Origin: Duganella aceris
GTDB lineage: Bacteria; Pseudomonadota; Gammaproteobacteria; Burkholderiales; Burkholderiaceae_D
Length of the DNA: 64,000 nucleotides
Assembly (NCBI RefSeq): GCF_011090165.1
Contig: NZ_JAADJT010000020.1
Location: 1-64,000 of the forward strand
Direction of reading: 5' to 3'
The translations under genes were made by a program, and so were the position numbers. The first letter of the stretch is position 1. The number at the start of each line of letters is the position of its first letter. Under the pieces are notes generated by a model. That model saw only the letters and a program-made list of their open reading frames with translations. It did no database searches and was not told the DNA's origin. Below, one piece after another: positions 9,086-16,940 of this stretch.

Positions 9086-9841
9086 ATGAAACTGGCCAAG
9101 AACTTTACCCTGATCGCAGCATTGACGTTAGCATTCGCCTCCATGGCGCAAGCCCAGGAAGCCGCCCCGGCCGCGGCCGCAGCCGAACCGGTCCCGGACA
9201 ACGTCGTCACCTACAACATCGCCGGTGTCAGCGAATACCGTTTCCGTGGCATCTCGCAGACCCGCTTCAAGCCGGCGGTGCAGGGCGGCGCCGACTATGT
9301 GAACAACCCTTCGGGTCTGTATGCGGGCACCTGGCTGTCCAACATCAAATGGATCAAGGACGGCGGCGGCGACGGCAGCGTCGAGTGGGACATCTATGCG
9401 GGCAAGCGCGGCCAGATCACCGATGACCTGGCCTACGACGTCGGCGGCCTGTACTACGCCTACCCATCGAACAAGCTGCACCCGAGCGCCAACACCTTCG
9501 AGCTGTATGCGCAGATCTCGGCCGGCCCGTTCTCGGTCAAGTATTCGCAATCGACCAGCAATCTGTTCGGCTTTGCGGACAGCAAGAATTCCGGTTACTT
9601 CGATGCCCAGTTCAACGGCGAGATCTATGACGGCTACACCCTGAACCTGCACGCGGGTCATCAGAACGTGCGCAACAACGGCGCGGCCAGCTATAGCGAT
9701 TACAAAGTCGGCGTGACCAAAGATTTCGGCGTAGTGACGGTGGCGTTGGCCGGCTTCAAGACCAATACCGATGCCTACGTCGGACAAGGTAAGAACCTCG
9801 GCAAAGGCGGGGCTGTACTTACTATTTCCAAAACCTTCTAA
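9086..9841 (+). CDS. TorF family putative porin (Gcw_chp family)
   Basis: A 251-residue outer-membrane protein. Residues 1-23 (MKLAKNFTLIAALTLAFASM...) are a signal peptide ending AQA. The mature chain contains the family-typical NIAGVSEYRFRGISQT, alternates in a beta-strand-like way, and ends with a C-terminal Phe (TISKTF) as expected for BAM-inserted barrels. A short acidic/Ala-rich stretch follows the signal peptide. It is the first gene of a unit with glnK (11 bases downstream) and amtB, behind the sigma-54-type promoter. The context suggests that it helps ammonium or another nitrogen source cross the outer membrane. That role is inference. Confidence 0.85.
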   Translation: MKLAKNFTLIAALTLAFASMAQAQEAAPAAAAAEPVPDNVVTYNIAGVSEYRFRGISQTRFKPAVQGGADYVNNPSGLYAGTWLSNIKWIKDGGGDGSVEWDIYAGKRGQITDDLAYDVGGLYYAYPSNKLHPSANTFELYAQISAGPFSVKYSQSTSNLFGFADSKNSGYFDAQFNGEIYDGYTLNLHAGHQNVRNNGAASYSDYKVGVTKDFGVVTVALAGFKTNTDAYVGQGKNLGKGGAVLTISKTF

Positions 9842-9852
9842 GCGAGGCCAGT

Positions 9853-10191
9853 ATGAAAATGATTACCGCCATTATCAAGCCGTTCAAGCTAGACGAGGTC
9901 CGCGAGGCCCTTTCGGCGATCAACGTGCAAGGCATTACCGTGACCGAGGTCAAGGGCTTCGGTCGTCAAAAAGGCCACACCGAGCTGTATCGCGGTGCGG
10001 AGTATGTAGTGGACTTCCTGCCGAAGACCAAGATCGAAGCGGCGGTGGACGATTCCATCGTCGAACAGGCTATCGAAGCGATCGAAGGCGCTGCCCGCAC
10101 CGGCAAAATCGGTGACGGCAAGATCTTCGTGTACAACCTGGAACAAGTGATCCGCATTCGTACCGGTGAAACCGGCAACGAAGCTCTTTAA
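9853..10191 (+). CDS. glnK: P-II family nitrogen regulatory protein
   Basis: A 112-residue P-II protein of normal length. It starts MKMITAIIKPFKLDEVREAL. The T-loop contains the uridylylation target Tyr51 in YRGAEYVVDFLPK, and the C-terminal signature TGKIGDGKIFVYNLEQVIRI is present. P-II proteins sense 2-oxoglutarate and ATP/ADP and block AmtB when nitrogen is sufficient. The linkage to amtB (11 bases) is why I call it GlnK rather than GlnB. It is co-transcribed with the porin gene upstream, whose promoter looks nitrogen-regulated. Confidence 0.95.
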   Translation: MKMITAIIKPFKLDEVREALSAINVQGITVTEVKGFGRQKGHTELYRGAEYVVDFLPKTKIEAAVDDSIVEQAIEAIEGAARTGKIGDGKIFVYNLEQVIRIRTGETGNEAL

Positions 10192-10202
10192 GGGGAAGAT
10201 TG

Positions 10203-11741
10203 ATGAAGAAAACTATAACAAGCTTGCTAGCTGGGGTATCCATCCTGTTCGCACTCGCCGCGCCGGTTCACGCTCAGGATGCCAAGCCGGCAGCCGAAGC
10301 GCCGGTAGCCGCCGCCGCCGCATCCGCACCCGCCGCTCCTGAAGCCGCGCCCGCCGCAGCCGCGCCTGCGGCCCCGGCCGCCGCCGAAGCCGCTCCCGCC
10401 GCCGCCGCGCCGACGCCGCAAAAAGGCGACACCGCCTGGATGATGGTCTCGACCCTGCTGGTGATCCTGATGACGATTCCCGGCCTGGCGCTGTTCTACG
10501 GCGGCCTGGTCCGTTCCAAAAACATGCTGTCGATCCTGATGCAAGTGTTCATGGTGTTCGCCGTGATCATCGTGCTGTGGTGCATCTACGGTTACTCGCT
10601 GGCGTTCACCGAAGGCAATGCGTTCTTCGGCAACCTGCATGACCGCACCTTCCTGAACAACATCTGGGATCCGGTCAAAGGCACCTTCGCCTACGCCGCC
10701 ACCTTCAGCAAAGGCGTGGTGATTCCTGAGTTCGTGTTCGTCGCCTTCCAGGGCACGTTCGCCGCCATCACCTGCGGCCTGATCATCGGCGCCTTTGCCG
10801 AGCGCGCCAAGTTCACCGCCGTGCTGGCCTTCATCGTGATCTGGTTCACCTTCGCTTACCTGCCGATGGCCCACATGGTTTGGTTCTGGACCGGTCCGGA
10901 CGCGATCAAGGACGCCGCCACGCTGGCGACCGAAACCGCGAAAGCCGGTTTCCTGTTCCAAAAAGGCGCGCTGGACTTCGCCGGCGGCACCGTGGTGCAC
11001 ATCAACGCCGCAGTCGCCGGCCTGGTGGGTGCCTACATGATCGGCAAACGCGTCGGCTACGGCCGCGAATCGATGGCGCCGCACTCGGTCACCATGACCA
11101 TGATCGGCGCATCGTTGCTGTGGGTCGGCTGGTTCGGCTTCAACGCCGGCTCGTCGCTGGAAGCCGGCGACATCGCCGCGCTGGCCTTCGTCAACACGCT
11201 GCTGGCGACCGCCGCCGCGACCGTGGCCTGGGTATTCGCTGAATGGATCTTCAAAGGCAAACCATCGATGCTGGGTGGCGCTTCGGGTGCGGTGGCCGGT
11301 CTGGTCGCCATTACCCCGGCCTGCGGCTTTGTCGGTCCGATGGGTGCACTGGTGCTGGGCCTGCTGGCCGGCGTGATCTGCCTGTGGGGCGTGAACGGCC
11401 TGAAAAAACTGCTGGGCGCGGACGACTCGCTGGACGTGTTCGGCGTGCACGGCGTCGGCGGTATCCTGGGCGCGATCCTGACCGGTGTGTTCGCCGCACC
11501 GTCGCTGGGTGGCCAGGGCGTCTTCGACTACGTTGCCAACAAGGCATCGGCTGACTACGACATGACCGCCCAGGTGATCACCCAGGCGACCGGCGTCGGC
11601 GTCACCATCCTGTGGTCGGGCATCGTCTCGATCATCGCCTACAAGCTGGTCGATATCGTCATCGGTCTGCGCGTTCCGGAAGAAGAAGAGCGCGAAGGCC
11701 TGGACATCACCACCCACGGCGAGTCCGCTTACCACGCTTAA
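10203..11741 (+). CDS. amtB: Ammonium transporter
   Basis: A 512-residue Amt/MEP/Rh family ammonium channel in the inner membrane. The N-terminal signal peptide (MKKTITSLLAGVSILFALAAPVHA) is followed by a very Ala/Pro-rich stretch, about residues 25-72, before the first of 11 membrane helices (WMMVSTLLVILMTIPGLALFYGG). Family motifs include DFAGGTVVHINAAVAGLVGA, WVGWFGFNAGSSL and DVFGVHGVGGILGAILTGVF, with the twin pore histidines in HINA and FGVHG. A TTG one codon earlier is also in frame, but the ATG with GGGGAAG upstream is the natural start. A terminator follows. Confidence 0.96.
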   Translation: MKKTITSLLAGVSILFALAAPVHAQDAKPAAEAPVAAAAASAPAAPEAAPAAAAPAAPAAAEAAPAAAAPTPQKGDTAWMMVSTLLVILMTIPGLALFYGGLVRSKNMLSILMQVFMVFAVIIVLWCIYGYSLAFTEGNAFFGNLHDRTFLNNIWDPVKGTFAYAATFSKGVVIPEFVFVAFQGTFAAITCGLIIGAFAERAKFTAVLAFIVIWFTFAYLPMAHMVWFWTGPDAIKDAATLATETAKAGFLFQKGALDFAGGTVVHINAAVAGLVGAYMIGKRVGYGRESMAPHSVTMTMIGASLLWVGWFGFNAGSSLEAGDIAALAFVNTLLATAAATVAWVFAEWIFKGKPSMLGGASGAVAGLVAITPACGFVGPMGALVLGLLAGVICLWGVNGLKKLLGADDSLDVFGVHGVGGILGAILTGVFAAPSLGGQGVFDYVANKASADYDMTAQVITQATGVGVTILWSGIVSIIAYKLVDIVIGLRVPEEEEREGLDITTHGESAYHA

Positions 11742-11776
11742 TTGATCTTGTAGTAACGTCCCGCCACGGCGGGAGC

Positions 11777-11806
11777 AAAAAGCGCCTTCAAAGAGGCGCT
11801 TTTTTT
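11777..11806 (+). terminator. Rho-independent terminator after amtB
   Basis: AAAAAGCGCCT pairs with AGGCGCTTTTT around a TCAAAG loop, followed by a T-run. It ends the porin-glnK-amtB unit. Confidence 0.9.
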
Positions 11807-11919
11807 ATTGCCCGCCTTTAAAATAGGGTTTTTGCCCCGATTTGGGGTATCTACACGGTAATATTCGGTGTTCTGTGTGCCTGGAGGGTCGTCCTCCCGC
11901 ATCATTTAAGGAAGTAATC

Positions 11920-13221
11920 ATGGTTCCCCACCTCGCCACGGCCCTGACCGGACCGCTACTCGACCTCGAAGAAAAAATCCTGGCTTCGACCCCCGCCATC
12001 GAGCGTTGGTTCCGCCTGGAGTGGCAGGAGCACACGCCGCCATTTTATTGCTCGGTCGATATGCGCAACGCCGGCTACAAGCTGGCGCCGGTCGACACCA
12101 ATCTGTTCCCGGGCGGCTTCAACTTCCTGGCCACTGAAATGCTGCCGCTGTCGGTGCAGGCGGCGATGGCGGCGATCGACAAGTATTGTCCCGACGCGCG
12201 CAATCTGCTGCTGATCCCGGAAGTGACCCAGCGCCACCCGGCCTACTGGCAAAACGTGGCGCGGCTGATGCAGATCTTCCGCCAGACCGGCTTGCACGTG
12301 CGGCTCGGCTCGCTGTCGCCGGACGTCACCCAGCCGACGCCGATCGCTTTGCCGGACGGCAACATGCTGGTGGTCGAGCCGCTGGTGCGTTCGCCGAACG
12401 GGCGCCGCGTCGGGCTGAAGGATTTCGATCCGTGCACGATTTTGCTGAACAACGACCTGTCGGCCGGGATTCCGGACATCCTGCAAAACATCCATGAGCA
12501 AAGCCTGCTGCCGCCGCTGCACGCCGGCTGGGCGCTGCGCCGCAAGAGCAACCACATGAACGCGTACGACGAAGTGGTCAAGAAGTTCGGCAAGCTGATC
12601 GGCGTCGATCCGTGGATGCTGAACCCGTTCCACGCCAAGTGCGACGCGGTCAACTTCCGCACCGGCGAGGGCTACGATTGCCTGGCCGCCAACGTCGACG
12701 CGCTGCTGGCCAAGATCAAGAAGAAGTACAAGGAATACGGCATGAAGGACCAGAAGCCGTTCGTGATCGTCAAGCCGGACGCCGGAACCTACGGCACCAG
12801 CATCCTGACGATCAAGGATTCCAGTGAAATCAAGGACTTGAGCCAGGCCCAGCGCGACAAGATGATCGTCATCAAGGATGGCAAGGAAGTGACCGACTTC
12901 ATCATCCAGGAGGGCGTGCCGACCTTCGAGAGCATCAAGGACGCGGTGGCCGAGCCGGTGGTGTACATGATCGACCGTTATGTGGTCGGCGGTTTCTACC
13001 GCGTGCACGCCGAGAAGGGCATCGACCAGAACCTGAACGCGCCGGGGTCGCAGTACATTCCGCTGGCGTTCGCGCAGCAGCACGCGGTGCCGGACCTCAA
13101 GGCCAAGCCGGGCACGGCGGCGCCGAACCGCTTTTATGTGTACGGCGTGGTGGCGCGGCTGGCGCTGCTTGCGGCGTCGCTGGAGATGGAACGCACCGAT
13201 CCGAACCCGGAAGTGTATTAA
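11920..13221 (+). CDS. gshA: Glutamate-cysteine ligase, proteobacterial GshA type
   Basis: A 433-residue enzyme for the first step of glutathione synthesis, joining glutamate and cysteine with ATP. It resembles the separate proteobacterial GshA family rather than the E. coli type: SVDMRNAGYKLAPVDTNLFPGGFN near the N-terminus, an ATP-grasp-like FVIVKPDAGTYGTSI at about residue 280, and QEGVPTFESIKDAVAEPVVYMID. The frame continues 26 codons upstream, but AAGGAAGT lies just before this ATG and family members start here. The next gene, after a 148-base gap, is glutathione synthetase. Confidence 0.93.
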   Translation: MVPHLATALTGPLLDLEEKILASTPAIERWFRLEWQEHTPPFYCSVDMRNAGYKLAPVDTNLFPGGFNFLATEMLPLSVQAAMAAIDKYCPDARNLLLIPEVTQRHPAYWQNVARLMQIFRQTGLHVRLGSLSPDVTQPTPIALPDGNMLVVEPLVRSPNGRRVGLKDFDPCTILLNNDLSAGIPDILQNIHEQSLLPPLHAGWALRRKSNHMNAYDEVVKKFGKLIGVDPWMLNPFHAKCDAVNFRTGEGYDCLAANVDALLAKIKKKYKEYGMKDQKPFVIVKPDAGTYGTSILTIKDSSEIKDLSQAQRDKMIVIKDGKEVTDFIIQEGVPTFESIKDAVAEPVVYMIDRYVVGGFYRVHAEKGIDQNLNAPGSQYIPLAFAQQHAVPDLKAKPGTAAPNRFYVYGVVARLALLAASLEMERTDPNPEVY

Positions 13222-13243
13222 AAACCCGCACGGCGGCGTACAA

Positions 13244-13271
13244 GGGTCAGACCCCGGACGGGGTCTGACCC
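13244..13271. repeat. Perfect 12-bp inverted repeat, REP-like or terminator hairpin
   Basis: GGGTCAGACCCC and GGGGTCTGACCC form a perfect 12-bp stem with a 4-base GGAC loop in the gshA-gshB gap. No T-run follows, so it is not a classical terminator. It resembles a dispersed palindromic element, but I saw no second copy in this window. It could also stabilise the gshA mRNA end. Confidence 0.7.
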
Positions 13272-13369
13272 CGCCTCACCGGGTCAGGCCGCGGCTCACT
13301 CGCCGGCCGGCGCGGGCTTGAGTTGCCAATCTCGGCTAAAATCAGGCATTACCCCTTACGGATGCGCCC

Positions 13370-14320
13370 ATGAAAATAGCTTTCCTCGCCGATCCCTTGT
13401 CGACCTTTAAGACTTACAAGGATTCGACCTACGCCATGATGGTGGAGGCGGCCAAGCGCGGCCATACCGTCTACGCCTTCGAGCAAAAAGACATGGCGCT
13501 CGACGGCGGCGTGGTTTACGCCGAGGTGGCCGAAATCACCATGACCGGCGACGCCGACGACTGGTACCGCGCCGCGCCGCAGCAGGAAGTCAAGCTGGGC
13601 GAGTTCGACGCCATCGTGCAGCGCAAGGATCCGCCGTTCGACATGGAATACGTCTACGGCACCTATCTGCTGGAACTGGCCGAGCGCCAGGGCGCGAACG
13701 TGTTCAACAAGCCGTCCGCGATCCGCGACCACAACGAGAAGCTCTCCATCGCCCAGTTCAGCGAATTCACCTCGCCGACCCTGGTGACGTCCGACGAGGC
13801 GCGCATCCGCGCCTTCCACGCGTTGCACCAGGAAGTCATCCTGAAGCCGCTGGACGGCATGGGCGGCGCCGGCGTGTTCCGCGTCACCGCCGACGGCATG
13901 AACCTTGGTTCCATCATCGAAACGCTGACCGACAACGGCCGCCAGACCATCATGGCGCAGCGCTACATCCCGGACATCGTCAAGGGCGACAAGCGGATTC
14001 TGGTGATCGGCGGCAAGCCGGTGCCGTTTTCGCTGGCGCGCATCCCGCAAAACGGCGAAGTGCGCGGCAACCTGGCGGCCGGCGGCATCGGCGTGGCCCA
14101 GCCGCTGACCGAGCGCGACCTCGAAATCGCCACCACGCTGGGACCGATACTGGCCGCCCGTGGCCTGTTGCTGGTAGGATTGGATGTTATCGGTGATTTC
14201 CTTACGGAAGTAAACGTCACCAGCCCGACCTGTTTCCAGGAGATCACGCAGCAGGCCGGCTTCCCGGTCGCCGCCATGTTCATCGACGCGGTCGAAGCGG
14301 CCGTGGCGCAGGGCCGATAA
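13370..14320 (+). CDS. gshB: Glutathione synthetase
   Basis: A 316-residue ATP-grasp enzyme that adds glycine to gamma-glutamylcysteine, normal length for prokaryotic GshB. It begins MKIAFLADPLSTFKTYKDST, contains the substrate-binding QRKDPPFDMEYVYGTYLLE and PSAIRDHNEKL, and has the glycine-rich loop KPLDGMGGAGVFR. It ends with the metal-binding GLDVIGDFLTEVNVTSPT. With gshA just upstream the window carries the whole glutathione pathway. A weak -10-like TAAAAT lies about 35 bases before the start, so it may also have its own promoter. Confidence 0.96.
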   Translation: MKIAFLADPLSTFKTYKDSTYAMMVEAAKRGHTVYAFEQKDMALDGGVVYAEVAEITMTGDADDWYRAAPQQEVKLGEFDAIVQRKDPPFDMEYVYGTYLLELAERQGANVFNKPSAIRDHNEKLSIAQFSEFTSPTLVTSDEARIRAFHALHQEVILKPLDGMGGAGVFRVTADGMNLGSIIETLTDNGRQTIMAQRYIPDIVKGDKRILVIGGKPVPFSLARIPQNGEVRGNLAAGGIGVAQPLTERDLEIATTLGPILAARGLLLVGLDVIGDFLTEVNVTSPTCFQEITQQAGFPVAAMFIDAVEAAVAQGR

Positions 14321-14352
14321 TAATTGTTTAATCACACTGGCGGTTTAAGAAT

Positions 14353-14760
14353 ATGGTTGGCATACTGCTTATGACGCACGCACCACTGGGGCAGGCCTTT
14401 ATCGCGGCCTGCGCCCATGTGTTCCGTGGTCCCACCGAGCGGCTGGAGGCGATCGACGTGATCGCCGACCAGGACCTCGGCGAAGTCCAGGCCCTGGCAG
14501 CAGCGGCGATCAAGCGCCTCGACGCCGGCGATGGCGTCCTGGTGATCACCGACGTCAAAGGCGGCACGCCCGCCAATTGCTGCAACCGCCTGGCCGACGC
14601 CGGCCGGGTGGAGGTGATCGCGGGCATCAGCTTGCCGATGCTGCTGCGCGCCATCACCTATCGCCGCGACTCGCTGGACGTGGTGGTGGAAATGGCCTTG
14701 GCTGGCGCACAGAGCGGAGCGGTGCGAGTCGATAACCGGATACGCGTCGGGGAACCCTGA
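14353..14760 (+). CDS. PTS EIIA component, mannose family (EIIA-Man/ManX-like)
   Basis: A 135-residue single-domain EIIA of the mannose family. His9 in LLMTHAPLGQAF is the expected phosphorylation site. GDGVLVITDVKGGTPANCCNRLA is the family's substrate-proximal loop. No IIB, IIC or IID partner is encoded here, only HPr and EI downstream. In other betaproteobacteria this three-gene set is thought to be regulatory rather than a sugar uptake system. It lies 32 bases after gshB and is probably transcribed with HPr (43-base gap). Confidence 0.9.
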   Translation: MVGILLMTHAPLGQAFIAACAHVFRGPTERLEAIDVIADQDLGEVQALAAAAIKRLDAGDGVLVITDVKGGTPANCCNRLADAGRVEVIAGISLPMLLRAITYRRDSLDVVVEMALAGAQSGAVRVDNRIRVGEP

Positions 14761-14803
14761 CGTTTTTTTTGCAGTGCGCATTTCTGATTGAGACAAAAGA
14801 AAA

Positions 14804-15073
14804 ATGATTCAACAAGAACTTGAGATTATCAACAAGCTTGGTTTGCATGCGCGTGCCTCCGCCAAATTCACCCAACTGGCAGCAAAATTTCAAAGCGACG
14901 TCTGGCTGACGCGCAACGCGCGCCGCATCAACGCCAAGTCGATCATGGGCGTGATGATGCTGGCCGCCGGCAAGGGCGCCAAAGTCACGCTGGAAGCCGA
15001 CGGTCCCGACGAAGCCGATTGCGTCGCCGCGCTCAGCGCGCTGGTCAACGACAAGTTCGGCGAAGGCGAGTAA
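14804..15073 (+). CDS. ptsH: Phosphocarrier protein HPr
   Basis: An 89-residue HPr that relays phosphate from EI to EIIA. His15 in NKLGLHARASAKF is the catalytic site. Ser46 in INAKSIMGVMMLAAGKG is retained in the context recognised by HPr kinase/phosphorylase, so it may also be regulated at Ser46, though no hprK is in the window. Its stop codon overlaps, or lies just before, the start of ptsI. Confidence 0.95.
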   Translation: MIQQELEIINKLGLHARASAKFTQLAAKFQSDVWLTRNARRINAKSIMGVMMLAAGKGAKVTLEADGPDEADCVAALSALVNDKFGEGE

Positions 15074-15117
15074 TGCCGTCGGAACGCAGCCGCCCCCGTT
15101 CCCTCTCGGGGCCACCC

Positions 15118-16863
15118 ATGGCCTCGTTCACGCTGCATGGCATTCCGGTTTCGCGCGGCATCGCCATCGGCCGCGCCCACCTGATGGCGCCGGCCGCGCT
15201 CGACGTCAAGCACTACCTGGTGGCCGAGGAGCAGGTCGAGGCCGAGGTCGCGCGCCTGCAGCAGGCGCTGGCCCAGGTGCACAAGGAACTGCAGACCCTG
15301 TGGAATGAATTGCCGAAGGACGCCCCGACCGAACTGGGCGCCTTCATCGACGTCCACGCGCTGATCCTGTCCGACCCGATGATCTCGGAGGCGCCGCTGG
15401 ACATCATCCGCGCCCGCCACTACAACGCCGAATGGGCGCTGCTGACCCAGATCGACGAGCTGTCGGCGCAGTTCGACGAAATCGAAGACCTGTACCTGCG
15501 CGAGCGCAAGGCCGACATCCAGCAAGTCGCCGAGCGCGTGCTGAAGGTGTTGATGGGCACCGAGCAGCTGCCGCTGCCGGGCAACGGCGGCGACGACGAG
15601 CCGCAGCCGCAGATGATCATCGTCGCGCACGACATCTCGCCGGCCGACATGCTGCAGTTCCGCGACCGTTCCTTCATCGGCTTCGTCACCGACGTCGGCG
15701 GCCAGAACTCGCACACCGCGATCGTGGCGCGTTCGCTCGACATTCCGGCGGCGGTCGGCATGTCCGGCGCCTCGACCCTGATCGAGCAGGACGACTGGCT
15801 GATCATCGACGGCGAAGCCGGCGTGGTGATCGCCAATCCGAGCGCGCTGGTGCTGGAGCAGTACCGCGAACGCCAGGCGGCCGCGCTGCGCGCCCGCAAG
15901 AAGCTGCAAAAGCTGAAGAAGACCCCGGCCGTCACCAAGGACGGCACCGAGATCACGCTGCTGGCCAACATCGAGCTGCCGGACGATTGCGCGGCCGCGA
16001 TGGAGGCGGGCGCCAACGGCGTCGGCCTGTTCCGCTCCGAGTTCCTGTTCATGGGCCGCAACAACAAGATCCCGTCCGAGGACGAGCAGTTCGAGCAGTA
16101 CAAGCGTGCCGTGGTGGCGATGAAGGGCCGCCCGGTGGTGATCCGCACGCTCGACATCGGCGCCGACAAGCCGCTCGACCAGAGCGAGCACACCGCGCTG
16201 AATCCGGCGCTGGGCCTGCGCGCGATCCGCTACTGCCTGGCCGAGCCGCAGATCTTCCTGACGCAGCTGCGCGCCATCCTGCGCGCCTCGGCGTTCGGCA
16301 AGGTGCGGATCCTGATCCCGATGCTGGCGCACGCCTTCGAGATCGACCAGTCGCTGGCGATGGTGGCCCAGGCCAAGGCCGAGCTGCGCGAGGCCAACGT
16401 CAAGTTCGACGACCAGGTCGACGTCGGCGCGATGATCGAAATCCCGGCCGCCGCGCTGGCGCTGCCGATGTTCGTCAAGCGCATGGACTTCCTGTCGATC
16501 GGCACCAACGACTTGATCCAGTACACGCTGGCGATCGACCGGGTTGATTATGAGGTCGCGCACCTTTACAATCCGCTGCATCCGGCGGTGCTGCAATTGA
16601 TCTCGATGACGATCGCGGCCGGCCATAAAGCCGGGATCGACGTCGCGGTATGCGGCGAAATGGCGGGCGACGTCAAGTTGACCCGCCTGCTGCTGGGCAT
16701 GGGGCTGCGGGAATTCTCGATGCACCCGGCGCAGCTGTTGTCGGTCAAGCAGGAAATCCTGAACAGCGACCTTGCGCGCATCGTGCCGCAGACCCGCAAG
16801 ATCATGCGCTCGATGGAACCGAATGTAATTGCAGACGCGGTCGAACAATTGCAGTCGATGTAA
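15118..16863 (+). CDS. ptsI: PTS Enzyme I (phosphoenolpyruvate-protein phosphotransferase)
   Basis: A 581-residue Enzyme I that transfers phosphate from PEP to HPr. The swivelling domain has the active-site His199 in GGQNSHTAIVARSLDIP. The C-terminal PEP-binding barrel contains GANGVGLFRSEFLFMGR, RTLDIGADKPL and the metal/PEP-binding DFLSIGTNDLIQYTLAIDR with the catalytic Cys in AVCGEMAGD. I chose the ATG at 15118 because family similarity begins at MASFTLHGIPVSRGIAIG. A second ATG at 15073, which overlaps the HPr stop (TAATG) and has GAAGGCGAG upstream, would add 15 residues and is a real alternative. Confidence 0.94.
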   Translation: MASFTLHGIPVSRGIAIGRAHLMAPAALDVKHYLVAEEQVEAEVARLQQALAQVHKELQTLWNELPKDAPTELGAFIDVHALILSDPMISEAPLDIIRARHYNAEWALLTQIDELSAQFDEIEDLYLRERKADIQQVAERVLKVLMGTEQLPLPGNGGDDEPQPQMIIVAHDISPADMLQFRDRSFIGFVTDVGGQNSHTAIVARSLDIPAAVGMSGASTLIEQDDWLIIDGEAGVVIANPSALVLEQYRERQAAALRARKKLQKLKKTPAVTKDGTEITLLANIELPDDCAAAMEAGANGVGLFRSEFLFMGRNNKIPSEDEQFEQYKRAVVAMKGRPVVIRTLDIGADKPLDQSEHTALNPALGLRAIRYCLAEPQIFLTQLRAILRASAFGKVRILIPMLAHAFEIDQSLAMVAQAKAELREANVKFDDQVDVGAMIEIPAAALALPMFVKRMDFLSIGTNDLIQYTLAIDRVDYEVAHLYNPLHPAVLQLISMTIAAGHKAGIDVAVCGEMAGDVKLTRLLLGMGLREFSMHPAQLLSVKQEILNSDLARIVPQTRKIMRSMEPNVIADAVEQLQSM

Positions 16864-16866
16864 GTT

Positions 16867-16893
16867 GGCGGCGCCCATCCTCGCGGCGCCGCC
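16867..16893 (+). terminator. Hairpin after ptsI
   Basis: GGCGGCGCC and GGCGCCGCC form a 9-bp stem with a 9-base loop immediately after the ptsI stop codon. No T-run follows, so any terminator function is uncertain. Confidence 0.4.
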
Positions 16894-16940
16894 TTGATAG
16901 ATGGCCCGTGGGGCCGCCCCAATAAAAAAACTCAACCACA

